A stretch of DNA of 64,000 nt from positions 3,238,001 to 3,302,000 of the forward strand of contig NZ_JAFIBW010000001.1 of assembly GCF_017833295.1 (NCBI RefSeq). Reading direction: 5' to 3'. Of the stretch, positions 44,683-52,101 are shown piece by piece (position 1 is the first letter of the stretch; each line of letters starts with the position of its first letter). Under the pieces are notes generated by a model, which was not told the origin of the DNA, did no database searches, and worked only from the letters and a program-made list of their open reading frames with translations. The translations under genes were made by a program, and so were the position numbers. Origin of the DNA: Methylobacterium sp. PvR107 (lineage in GTDB: Bacteria > Pseudomonadota > Alphaproteobacteria > Rhizobiales > Beijerinckiaceae).

Positions 44683-45192
44683 TCAGCGGGCGAAGGCGAA
44701 GTGGCTGCGCTGCTCGATCTGGGCGGCGTAGAAATCCTCGATCACCTCGCGGACCACCTCGGCCAGCTCGTCGCCCCGGTGCTCGTCGAGCTGGATGTCG
44801 CTGCCGACCGTCCGGCCGATCGCGCAGCTCGCGGCCCCCGGTACGAGGCGCTCGTTGTAGCGCTGGTTCAGGCCCGAGACCGAGATGTAGTTGCTGCCGC
44901 CGAGTTCGGGCCCGTACTTGATCTTGATCTTCTGCTCAGACTCGGTGCCGCGCAGCTGCGCGCAGAGGCTGATGAAGTTGTCCTGATCGATCTTGGCCTC
45001 GAGCCCGGTGATGCTGCCGTGGACGTTGTCCTCCTCGTTGAGGACCTCGGCCATCAGGTGCAGCACCCCGACCACCGGTTCCAGCGCCCGCGCGCCGTCC
45101 TCCAGGAGCTTCTTGCGGAAGTCGTTGCTGCGGGCATCGGCCTCCTGCAGCCGCGCGCGGAACCTGTCCTTGACCTCGTTCACGCGTGCCAT
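44683..45192 (-). CDS. Cytosolic protein of unknown function downstream of the lanmodulin homolog
   Basis: 169 aa, no signal peptide. The N-terminal 60 residues are helical and charged (VKDRFRARLQEADARSNDFR), followed by a mixed beta part (KIKIKYGPELGGSNYISVSG) and an acidic helix near the end. Codon use is typical of this genome. I do not recognise the family. It lies 180 bp downstream of the lanmodulin-like gene on the same strand, with a marked inverted repeat between them. Confidence 0.75.
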   Translation of the reverse strand: MARVNEVKDRFRARLQEADARSNDFRKKLLEDGARALEPVVGVLHLMAEVLNEEDNVHGSITGLEAKIDQDNFISLCAQLRGTESEQKIKIKYGPELGGSNYISVSGLNQRYNERLVPGAASCAIGRTVGSDIQLDEHRGDELAEVVREVIEDFYAAQIEQRSHFAFAR

Positions 45193-45309
45193 CGCGCGCC
45201 TCCCTGGTGGTTCAAGCCGATGCTTTGATGCTCGGACATTGAGAACCTACGGAGGCCCGACAGATGATGCAAGATCGTGCAAAATATTGATGCCTGATTA
45301 TAACTTGAG

Positions 45310-45351
45310 CCGTTGCACAGGAATAATACTTGCTCACGAACTGTGCAACGG
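45310..45351. repeat. 11-bp perfect inverted repeat in an AT-rich spacer
   Basis: CCGTTGCACAG and CTGTGCAACGG are separated by 20 bp that include AATAATACT. It lies 22 bp after the stop of the lanmodulin-like gene and about 120 bp before the 169-aa gene. It could be a terminator stem or an operator. A second short repeat (TGCA-N6-TGCA, near 45267-45280) is next to it. Confidence 0.75.
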
Positions 45352-45372
45352 TGTCCGTCCGGGCGGCCGGGC

Positions 45373-45804
45373 TTACTTGAGGAGCTGCAGCAGGCTCCGT
45401 CCGGCCGGGGTCTTGAGTTCCTTGGCGTCGAGCGTGCCGTCGTTGTCGGGATCGGCAGCCTTGAAGCGCTGCTCGACCAAGGCGAGGTATTCCTTGCGGT
45501 CGAGGGTGCCGTCGGAATCGGGATCGGCGGCCTTCAGGTCCTTCTTGCTGAGCCGGCCCTTCAGTTCCTTGGCGTCGACGGTGCCGTCCTTGTCGGTCTC
45601 GGCGGCGTCGAAGACCTTGCCGGCGGCGGCCTGCGCCTCGGCCAGATCGATCGTGCCGTCATGGTCGGTGTCGACCGCTTTCAGCGTGCGCTCGGTGCCG
45701 GCGGACCGGGCCAGGGCCGAGGCCGGCAGGGCGGCCGGGACGGCCAGGCCGAGGGCGAGGGTCGCGGCCAGCGCGCGGGCATGTGTGGTCAGGATCGCGG
45801 GCAT
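45373..45804 (-). CDS. lanM: Lanmodulin-family EF-hand protein (lanthanide-binding)
   Basis: 143 aa, ATG at 45804, with a signal peptide (LAATLALGLAVPAALPASALA) and a mature part of about 110 residues. Four EF-hand loops: D45-E56 (DTDHDGTIDLAE), E69-E80 (ETDKDGTVDAKE), D94-E105 (DPDSDGTLDRKE) and D118-E129 (DPDNDGTLDAKE). Spacers are 12, 13 and 12 residues, as in M. extorquens lanmodulin and half those of calmodulin-like proteins. All loops keep Asp at position 9, a lanmodulin trait. The position-2 Pro is present only in loops 3 and 4, and loop 2 begins with Glu. The segments DAKELKGRLS and SPAG/TPAG-like near the end also match lanmodulin. Periplasmic Ln(III) binding is expected; Ca(II) selectivity cannot be excluded for loops 1-2. 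Confidence 0.87.
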   Translation of the reverse strand: MPAILTTHARALAATLALGLAVPAALPASALARSAGTERTLKAVDTDHDGTIDLAEAQAAAGKVFDAAETDKDGTVDAKELKGRLSKKDLKAADPDSDGTLDRKEYLALVEQRFKAADPDNDGTLDAKELKTPAGRSLLQLLK

Positions 45805-45929
45805 GCGCGAAATCTCCAGTGGCAATCAGCGTCGGCAGCCCAAGCCGTCATGCGGTGTGCCGTTCCCGGAGGCGCGTTCACAAGCTGACGATCATCAACG
45901 GCGGGCAGGGCGGGGCCGCGCTCCGGCAA

Positions 45930-45971
45930 CATCCCGGCGCCCGGGCTCCGCTGCGCCCCCGGGATGACGGA
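45930..45971 (-). repeat. Diverged copy of the CCGTCAT...CCGGG palindromic repeat
   Basis: Read on the minus strand: CCGTCATCCCGGGGGCGCAG, CGGAGCCCGGG. It lies between the lanmodulin-like gene and the upstream BatD-like gene. Confidence 0.65.
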
Positions 45972-46037
45972 GCGACCGTTCCCGCCTCGGAAAGCGGAAG
46001 GCGGTTCCCCTTTCGCTGCCGATCCCCGCTCCCGTGA

Positions 46038-47486
46038 TCAGCGCGCGGGGCCGTCCAGCGGCGCCAGCCGCTCCGGCCCGGGCGGCCCGGCGACTCGTTC
46101 CGGGCGCGACAGCGCGCGGGCCAGGGCCGGCAGGTCCGGGACGGGAGCGCCCGAAGCTCCGAAGACCGATCGGTCGAGCGCCGCCAGGGCTGCCGCCACG
46201 TCCGGCCGCCCCCGCCAGATCCCGGCGAGGTCCGGGGCGTCCCGCATCGCCGCGTCCAGCGCGGCGCGGAACCCGGCCGGATCGCCCGACCGGGCCGCCG
46301 CGCGCAGGGCCCGGCGGGCGGGAGCGGACAGGCGCAAGGCCGGCCGGCCGAGACCGAAGCCGATCAGCGCCAGGCCCAGCCCGAAGGCGGCGAGCGCCGC
46401 GGCGGCGGTCACGAGCGGCGAGGGGATCGCGGGCGGCGCCCGGTCGGCCTCACGATCGGGCAGGCCGCCGCCGATCTGCCGGGCCGGGATCTCGGTCTCG
46501 CGCATCGTCCGGGTGGCGGTGTCGAACCACGGGATCGCGATGGCGTCGAGGGGGATGATCTCCGGCACGCCGGGCTTCACGTCCCACTGGTAGGTGGCCC
46601 GCGCCACCGGTCCGGAGGGGGTCAGCAGGGTCTCGCGGGTGACGGGGCCCGCGAAGGTGATGATGCCGCGGGTGCGCATCACCGGCCGCGGCGGCAGGCC
46701 TTCCGCCACCATGCCCTGCGCCTCCAGGGTGACGATCCGGCGGGCGGTCTCGCCGACCTTGATGGTCTCGGGGTCGGGGCTCCAGGAATCCGTGATCGCA
46801 ACGTCCTTGGCGGGCAGCCACCAGGGCTCCTTGGCGTCGGGACCGCCGGTGGGCTCGGTCCATGGCGCCACCGGGAACGGGATCGGCTTCGAGCGCACCT
46901 CGACCAGCCGCCGCTCGCCGACATCGTTGACCGTCAGCTTGTGGATGAACGGCTCGATGGTGAATTGCCCGGCATGGTGCGGGAACACCGCGACGGTGCG
47001 GTCGAACGCGATGGCGCTCTGGCCGTCGGGGAGCTTGGTCCGGCTCCAGTGGTCGCGGCCGAGCTGGGTCCACGAGAAGTTGGCGAGCGAGGGCTGCACC
47101 ACCTCCTCCAGCAGGATCGGCTGCTTGTAGACCCCGTGGATCTTCAACAGCACCATCTCGCGGGAGAAGGGCGCGCTGTTGCCGTTCAGCTCCGCGGTGA
47201 CCGTGAGGGTGAGGTCGCCGGGCTCGATCTCGGCCTGGGCGGGGAGGGGGTTGAGGGCGAGGACCAGGGCGAGGTGCCAGACGGGCGTCCCCCGCCCCCC
47301 TCGGCGGGGGAGGGTACCCTGCGGAGCAGGGGGGGAGGGGGGCAGCGCGACCGTGCAGGTCTCAGCGCCGGTCGTGACCTCTCCGGAAGCGTCGCTCCCC
47401 TCGCCCGACCGCCTTCGGGGGTCCCCCTCCCCCGCAGAGGGGGGAGGGGGGCGGCGCATCTCGGAAACCCCAAAACAACTCACCAC
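46038..47486 (-). CDS. BatD-like membrane protein (last gene of MoxR operon)
   Basis: 482 aa. After a hydrophobic segment (WHLALVLALNPLPAQA, residues about 70-85) comes a large periplasmic part of beta-rich BatD type (IEPGDLTLTVTAELNGN, VYKQPILLEEVVQPSL, a segment IVTLEAQGMVAEGLPP), a membrane helix near residue 345 and a cytosolic tail. Residues about 12-66 are encoded by a dispersed repeat, which places a Pro/Arg-rich tail ahead of the leader. The start overlaps the stop of the TPR gene by 7 bp. BatD proteins act with vWA proteins in MoxR systems. Confidence 0.8.
   Translation of the reverse strand: MVSCFGVSEMRRPPPPSAGEGDPRRRSGEGSDASGEVTTGAETCTVALPPSPPAPQGTLPRRGGRGTPVWHLALVLALNPLPAQAEIEPGDLTLTVTAELNGNSAPFSREMVLLKIHGVYKQPILLEEVVQPSLANFSWTQLGRDHWSRTKLPDGQSAIAFDRTVAVFPHHAGQFTIEPFIHKLTVNDVGERRLVEVRSKPIPFPVAPWTEPTGGPDAKEPWWLPAKDVAITDSWSPDPETIKVGETARRIVTLEAQGMVAEGLPPRPVMRTRGIITFAGPVTRETLLTPSGPVARATYQWDVKPGVPEIIPLDAIAIPWFDTATRTMRETEIPARQIGGGLPDREADRAPPAIPSPLVTAAAALAAFGLGLALIGFGLGRPALRLSAPARRALRAAARSGDPAGFRAALDAAMRDAPDLAGIWRGRPDVAAALAALDRSVFGASGAPVPDLPALARALSRPERVAGPPGPERLAPLDGPAR
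47288..47453. repeat. Mosaic palindromic repeat translated within the BatD-like gene
   Basis: Contains the shared core GGGGGAGGGTACCC, then GCGGAGCAGGGGGG, and closes with a CCCCCTCCCCCGCAGAGG/GGGG stem. The same core and order occur at 51901-52077 in the DUF58 gene of the same operon. Confidence 0.85.
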
Positions 47487-48400
47487 GGGTTGCTCCCGGC
47501 GGGAATCGCGGTGCCGGCCTCGACCCGGCGGGTCTGCTCGGCGCGCAGGCGCAGCTTGAGATAGCGGCCGGGATCGTCCGGCAGGGTCTGGAGCCAGAGC
47601 CGATCCGGGCGAATCTCGTGTGCCTCGAAGCTCTTGGTCACCCGGCGGACCTCGCGCTCGGGCGCCTCGGCCACCATGGCGGCGCCGCCGCCGGTGCGGC
47701 CGCGGCCGGCCGCGTCGCCGGCCGAGCCGCGGGCCTGGCCCTTGCCGGCGTCGATCGATTGCTGCTCGGCCTTGCCGCGGCGGGCGACCTTGCTGTTGCC
47801 CGGCAGCGACGCGCTGGCGTTGGATTCCTTGTTGCCGGCCAGGCCCTCGCCGCTGGAAGCGGCGTTGATGTCGTTGTTCTGGTCCTGGTTGGCGGTGTTG
47901 TTGTAGCGGGCACCGTACTGGGCGGTGCCGTTGGCGATGCCGCCGCCGGGGCCGCGGTCGATCACCTCGGCCTGCATCCGGGCGATCAGCGAGCGGTTGG
48001 CCTGGGCGTCGGCGTCGCGGGGGTTGAAGCGCAGGGCCTCGTCGTAGGCCGCGAGGGCGCCGGCGAGGTCGCCCGATTTCGCCAGCGCGTTGCCGAGATT
48101 GTAGCTCGCCCGGCGGCCGCCGGTGCGGAACAGCGCGATCGCCGCGTCGTAGCGCCCGGCTTCATAGAGCGCGGCGGCGCGCCAAGCCGGATCGTCGAGC
48201 ACCTGCGCGGCGAGGCCCGGCAGGCCCAGGCCCATCAGCAGCCGCCCGAAGCCGGTGCGCGGCTGCGAGACGGCGAGCAGCGCCAGGAGGCCGAGGCTGG
48301 CGAGCGCGAGCCCGGCGAGCCGGGCGCGGCGCCGCCAGCGCGGCGGCAGGCCGGCCCGGAGCGGGGCGGCGAAGCCGGGATTGGGAAGGGTCAGCCGCAT
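47480..48400 (-). CDS. TPR membrane protein of MoxR operon (BatC-like)
   Basis: 306 aa. One membrane helix near residues 27-45, then TPR units (AALYEAGRYDAAIALFRTGG, YNLGNALAKSGDLAGALAAY), an Asn/Gly/Ala-rich low-complexity stretch (NNTANQDQNNDINA) and a basic C-terminal domain (RLWLQTLPDDPGRYLKLRLR) that matches BatC/vWA-TPR proteins. Between the vWA gene and the BatD-like gene, with a 13-bp gap upstream. Confidence 0.8.
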   Translation of the reverse strand: MRLTLPNPGFAAPLRAGLPPRWRRRARLAGLALASLGLLALLAVSQPRTGFGRLLMGLGLPGLAAQVLDDPAWRAAALYEAGRYDAAIALFRTGGRRASYNLGNALAKSGDLAGALAAYDEALRFNPRDADAQANRSLIARMQAEVIDRGPGGGIANGTAQYGARYNNTANQDQNNDINAASSGEGLAGNKESNASASLPGNSKVARRGKAEQQSIDAGKGQARGSAGDAAGRGRTGGGAAMVAEAPEREVRRVTKSFEAHEIRPDRLWLQTLPDDPGRYLKLRLRAEQTRRVEAGTAIPAGSNPW

Positions 48401-48413
48401 CGCGCGCTCCTCA

Positions 48414-49343
48414 TCAGGCGCTTCTGCGGAACAGGATCAGGGCCGGCACGGCCGCGAGCAGCAGCAGCCAGCGCCCGAGATCCGCGTAGGCCAGCACGCC
48501 GTAGCCGCCGGCCGCGAGGTGCTGACTGAGCCCGGCCCCGACCGCGTCGAGCACCGGGCCGGGGCTCGCGATGTCGGCGATCGTGCCGCCGCCGGATCGC
48601 GCGAGGGCGTCCAGCGCCGTCCGGTCGGGCTTCGGCGCACCGGGCGGGAGCGGCTTGTCGGCGGGGACGAACAGGGCATGGAGGCGCCAGCCGTGCTCCG
48701 CGATGGCGCGCGCCTCGCGGGTCGCGGCCTCGCCGATGCCGTCGCCGTCGCTGATCAGCACCACGTCGGCCGCGACCACGCTGGCCTCCGCGAGCGTACG
48801 GCGGGCGAGCGCCAGGCCGCGCTCCGGATGGGAGCCGCGGTCCGGCACCGTGTCGGCGTCCAGGGCGAACAGGGTGGTGCCGAGGCTGTCGCGGTCGGTG
48901 GTGGGCGAGGCGGCGAGGTAGGCGTCGCCGGCATAGACGACGAGCGACACGGCCCGGGTGCCGGCGGCCTCGGCCACCGCGGCTGCGGCCTGCCGGACGC
49001 CCTGGAGGTTGCCGCCCTCGGCGACCGAGCGGGACAGGTCGACGACGAGCACGGTCTCGTCGAGGTTGCGGAAGGTGCGCCCGTCGGCGCGTTCCACCGC
49101 GGGGCCGGTGAGCGCGAGGGCGATCAGCCCGGCCGCGAGCGCGGCGGCGCGGTTCGCCTGCCGCCGCCCGCCGAGCACCGCGCCGGTCCGGGCGAGATGG
49201 GCCATCAGCGCTGGATCGACCGCCCGGGCCCAGTCGCCGAGCGGCGCCGAGCGCCACGCGGCGCGCAACGCCAGCAGGGCGACGACCGGGATCGCCAGGA
49301 ACCACCAGGGGCGCAGCAGCGCGAAGGCGTCGAGGAGGCTCAT
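48414..49343 (-). CDS. vWA-domain membrane protein (BatB-like)
   Basis: 309 aa from the ATG at 49343. Membrane helices at residues about 12-28 and 67-82 and at the C-terminus flank a von Willebrand A domain with MIDAS DLSRS (VLVVDLSRSVAEG) and later Asp (LISDGDG). A periplasmic metal-dependent protein-binding domain is expected. Confidence 0.84.
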   Translation of the reverse strand: MSLLDAFALLRPWWFLAIPVVALLALRAAWRSAPLGDWARAVDPALMAHLARTGAVLGGRRQANRAAALAAGLIALALTGPAVERADGRTFRNLDETVLVVDLSRSVAEGGNLQGVRQAAAAVAEAAGTRAVSLVVYAGDAYLAASPTTDRDSLGTTLFALDADTVPDRGSHPERGLALARRTLAEASVVAADVVLISDGDGIGEAATREARAIAEHGWRLHALFVPADKPLPPGAPKPDRTALDALARSGGGTIADIASPGPVLDAVGAGLSQHLAAGGYGVLAYADLGRWLLLLAAVPALILFRRSA

Positions 49344-49373
49344 CGGGCCGGTCCGCAGAGCGCGCGCGCCGTG

Positions 49374-49408
49374 CGCCCTCCCCCCCCTGCGGGAGAGGGG
49401 GGAGGGCG
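49374..49408. repeat. CCCTCCCC palindrome between the two vWA genes
   Basis: CGCCCTCCCC...GGGGAGGGCG stem around CCCCTGCGGGAGAGG-type loop, in the only sizeable gap (124 bp) of the operon. Confidence 0.7.
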
Positions 49409-49467
49409 AAGCGTCGTGGGCCAGCAGCATGTCGCGACCCGCTCGGTCGGCGTAAATCCGTCCCGCA

Positions 49468-50505
49468 TCACGCCCCCCTCCGGCTGGCGAGCAGCGCCGC
49501 GACGGCCAGCAGCGCCAGGGCAGCCGGCCAGGGCCAGAGGTCCCGGCGCAGCGGCAGGGGCGGCGCCAGGGCGCGGCCGCCCTCCAGCCGGTCGATGGAA
49601 TCCGCGACCCGGACGAGGTCGTCCGTGGTGCGGACCCGGAACGCCTCGCCGCCGCTAGCCTGAGCCATGTCGCGCAGGGTCTCGGTGTCGACCACGTCCT
49701 GCTCGCCGTCGGCATCGGCCATGTCGCGGGGCCCCAGCGCGATCGTGTAGACCTTGATGCCCAGCTCCCGGGCGAGTTCTGCCACGTCCTTGGGGGCGGT
49801 CTGCCCGGCATTGTTGGCGCCGTCCGAGAGCAGGATCACGGCCTTCGCGGCCTTCTCGCCGGGCTTGCTCCCGGATGCGGCCTCGCCCCCGGCATCCCGG
49901 GGATCGAGCCGCCGCAGGGCGAGCCCGAGGCCGTCGCCGATGCCGGTGGAGCGGCCGCTGATGCCGATCGTGGCCTCGTCCAGCGCCCGGGCGACCGCCG
50001 CGGTGTCGAAGCTCGGGGCGGCGGCCACGTAGGCCTGGTCGGCGAAGATCACGAGGCCGATCCGGTCGCCGGCCCGGCGCCGGATGAAGTCGGTGCCCAC
50101 GCGCTTGACCGCGGTGAGCCGGTTCACGGTCTCGCCGTCGAGGGCGAAGTCGCGCCGCTCCATGGAGCCCGACAGGTCCATGGCGATCATGATCTCGCGG
50201 CCCGAGGCTGGGAGCGCGGCGGCCGGCAGGACGAGGCGCGGACCACTCAGCGCCGCCACCAGGGCGATCCACAGCGTCCAGGTCAGCAGGGCCCGCCGCC
50301 GCCCGCGAGCGGCCAGATCGGCGCCGGTGCGCCCGTCGCCGACCAGCGTGCCGGGCACGCGGAGCGCCCCGCTGCCGCCCTCCGGCTCGGGTGGGATCAG
50401 GCGGGCGGCCAGCAGCGGCAGGGGCAGGGCCAGCAGCGCCCAGGGCGCGGCGAGGTCGAAGGCCGACAGGAGAGCGCTGAGCCAGGCGGGCAGGAGGGCG
50501 GTCAT
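49468..50505 (-). CDS. vWA-domain membrane protein (BatA-like)
   Basis: 345 aa. N-terminal helices, a vWA domain with complete MIDAS (AMDLSGSMERRDF, Thr in GRSTGIGDGL, Asp in LLSDGANN) and a C-terminal helix (WPAALALLAVAALLA). The VKRVGTDFIRRRAGDRIGLVIF segment is the usual BatA pattern. It is adjacent to the DUF4381 gene (7-bp gap). Confidence 0.88.
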   Translation of the reverse strand: MTALLPAWLSALLSAFDLAAPWALLALPLPLLAARLIPPEPEGGSGALRVPGTLVGDGRTGADLAARGRRRALLTWTLWIALVAALSGPRLVLPAAALPASGREIMIAMDLSGSMERRDFALDGETVNRLTAVKRVGTDFIRRRAGDRIGLVIFADQAYVAAAPSFDTAAVARALDEATIGISGRSTGIGDGLGLALRRLDPRDAGGEAASGSKPGEKAAKAVILLSDGANNAGQTAPKDVAELARELGIKVYTIALGPRDMADADGEQDVVDTETLRDMAQASGGEAFRVRTTDDLVRVADSIDRLEGGRALAPPLPLRRDLWPWPAALALLAVAALLASRRGA

Positions 50506-50512
50506 GCGGCGA

Positions 50513-50986
50513 TCATGCCCGCAGCCGTCCGATCAGGCGGCCGAGCTCGGCGTCGAGGGCATCGAGGTCGGGATCCTGCCGCCGGTACAGGCCGTCGGCG
50601 AGCACCCGTCCGGCACCCCGCGTGAAGAAGTCGGTCCTGAACAGCCCGTCGAGGCGGGCGGCCCAGTCCGCGCCCGTGGCGCCGGCCTCGGCATCGCCGC
50701 CGAGGGTCCGGCCGAGGCGACGCAGCAGGCGCGCCTGGGCGACGAGGCGCGCCTCCGGGTCGAGGCCGCGGCTGCGGGCGAGTTCGGCCAAAGCCGCCCG
50801 GCGGAGGCTGGCCCCTGCGCGGCCGCGCCCGTAGCGCACCAGCCCGACCAGCAGGGCGGCGAGGAAGCCGAGGGCGGCCGCCGCGATGATCTCGCCCTGC
50901 ACGGCGCCCGCGGCGCCGCCGGGCAGGTGCAGGCCGCGGAGCTGGTCGAGGGTCAGCGGCGTCTCGGCGGGCGTGACGGGATTCAT
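50513..50986 (-). CDS. DUF4381 membrane protein of MoxR operon
   Basis: 157 aa. A proline-containing N-terminus (TLDQLRGLHLPG), one membrane helix (IIAAAALGFLAALLVGLV) and a basic helical cytosolic part (RLLRRLGRTLGG). DUF4381 proteins sit between DUF58 and vWA genes in Bat-type operons. In methanol-oxidation clusters MxaA holds a similar place. Confidence 0.78.
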   Translation of the reverse strand: MNPVTPAETPLTLDQLRGLHLPGGAAGAVQGEIIAAAALGFLAALLVGLVRYGRGRAGASLRRAALAELARSRGLDPEARLVAQARLLRRLGRTLGGDAEAGATGADWAARLDGLFRTDFFTRGAGRVLADGLYRRQDPDLDALDAELGRLIGRLRA

Positions 50987-51010
50987 CGGGAGGGACCGCC
51001 GGTTCCGGCC

Positions 51011-52099
51011 TCACAGCACCGCATCGAGGCGCTCCATCAGCGGCGCGTAGGCCTCCGGCCCGGTCTCGACGTCGAGGCGCACGCCCGCGATGCCCCGGCG
51101 GGCATAGTCGGCGAGCCGGGCCTCGGCGGAGTCCCCCGATGCGCCGGCCGTCGGCAGCGCCGTGCCGCGGCGGCCATCGGCGAGGGCGAAGGGGTAATAG
51201 CCCGGCGGCCGGGTCCGCTCGAAGGCGTCGCTGACCAGGATCAGCCGGATCGCGATCCGCTCGGCGAGCAGCGTCAGCAATTCGTCGAAGCCCGGGCCGG
51301 GATCGTCGAGGGCGCTGGCGATGACGAGGTGGCCGCCGGCGGGCAGCAGGCTGCGGGCGAGGCCGAGCGTCGCCTCGAGAGGCGGCTCCGCGCCGGATTC
51401 GGCCCCGAGGGCGTCGGCATGGGCCTGGGCCAGCGCCCCGGTGACCGCGATCATGGCGCGCTCGCCGCCCGCCGGCCGCAGCACGGTCGGCGCGCCCGCC
51501 GAGGCCACCGCGAGGCCGACCCGGCCGCCATCGGCCGCGACCCGCCAGCCGAGCAGCGCCAGGGCCTCGGCGGCCGCGACCGAACGGAGCGCCCGGCGGG
51601 TGCCGAACAGCATGGAGGATCGGAAATCGGCGAGCAGCACCACGGCGCGGTCGCGCTCGTCGTGGTGGGTGCGGACGTGCAGCTGCCCGGTGCGGGCGGT
51701 GGCGTTGCGGTCGATGAAGCGGCGGTCGTCGCCCTCGGACCAGAGCCGGACATCCTCCGGCTCGGAGCCGCGCCCGCGGCGCCGTGTGACGATGCCGCCG
51801 GGCAGGCCCGCCAGCGTCCGGGTCGCGGGCGCGGAGCCGCGCCGGGCGAGGTGGCGCAGGCCCATCAGCGCCTCGCCGGAGAGGTGGATGCCGCCGCTGA
51901 TCCCTCCCCCCTCTGCGGGGGAGGGTACCCCGCGGAGCAGGGGGGAAGAGGCGAGCGCCGTTTCAGGCACGGTCGCGCCTGATGGAAAGGCCGCAGCCTC
52001 ATTCGGCACCGTCGCGCCCCGCTCCCGACCCCCGCTCACGCGGGGGCCACCCGCTCCCGTGGCGGGGGGAGGGGATCGGCGGCGCGCGAAGCCGAACAC
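51011..52099 (-). CDS. DUF58 protein of MoxR operon
   Basis: 362 aa from a GTG at 52099, two bases after the MoxR stop. The DUF58 core is GSEPEDVRLWSEGDDRRFIDRNATARTG... (residues about 115-140) and the vWA-like VVLLADFRSSMLFGTRRAL. The leader of about 70 residues is encoded largely by a dispersed repeat. An internal ATG at 51865 (MGLRHLARR) would give a 284-aa form without it, and the true start is therefore uncertain. Confidence 0.8.
   Translation of the reverse strand: MFGFARRRSPPPATGAGGPRVSGGRERGATVPNEAAAFPSGATVPETALASSPLLRGVPSPAEGGGISGGIHLSGEALMGLRHLARRGSAPATRTLAGLPGGIVTRRRGRGSEPEDVRLWSEGDDRRFIDRNATARTGQLHVRTHHDERDRAVVLLADFRSSMLFGTRRALRSVAAAEALALLGWRVAADGGRVGLAVASAGAPTVLRPAGGERAMIAVTGALAQAHADALGAESGAEPPLEATLGLARSLLPAGGHLVIASALDDPGPGFDELLTLLAERIAIRLILVSDAFERTRPPGYYPFALADGRRGTALPTAGASGDSAEARLADYARRGIAGVRLDVETGPEAYAPLMERLDAVL
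51901..52077. repeat. Mosaic palindromic repeat translated within the DUF58 gene
   Basis: Same core as the copy at 47288-47453 (GGGGGAGGGTACCC, then GCGGAGCAGGGGGG), same orientation, bounded by CCCTCCCC and GGGGGGAGGGG stems. It codes for residues about 8-66 of the DUF58 protein. Confidence 0.85.
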
Positions 52100-52101
52100 C
52101 G

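Noticed and set aside
49374..49408. Hairpin considered as an internal terminator of the MoxR operon
   Set aside because: It matches the dispersed CCCTCCCC palindrome class and lacks a T-run; listed as a repeat instead.
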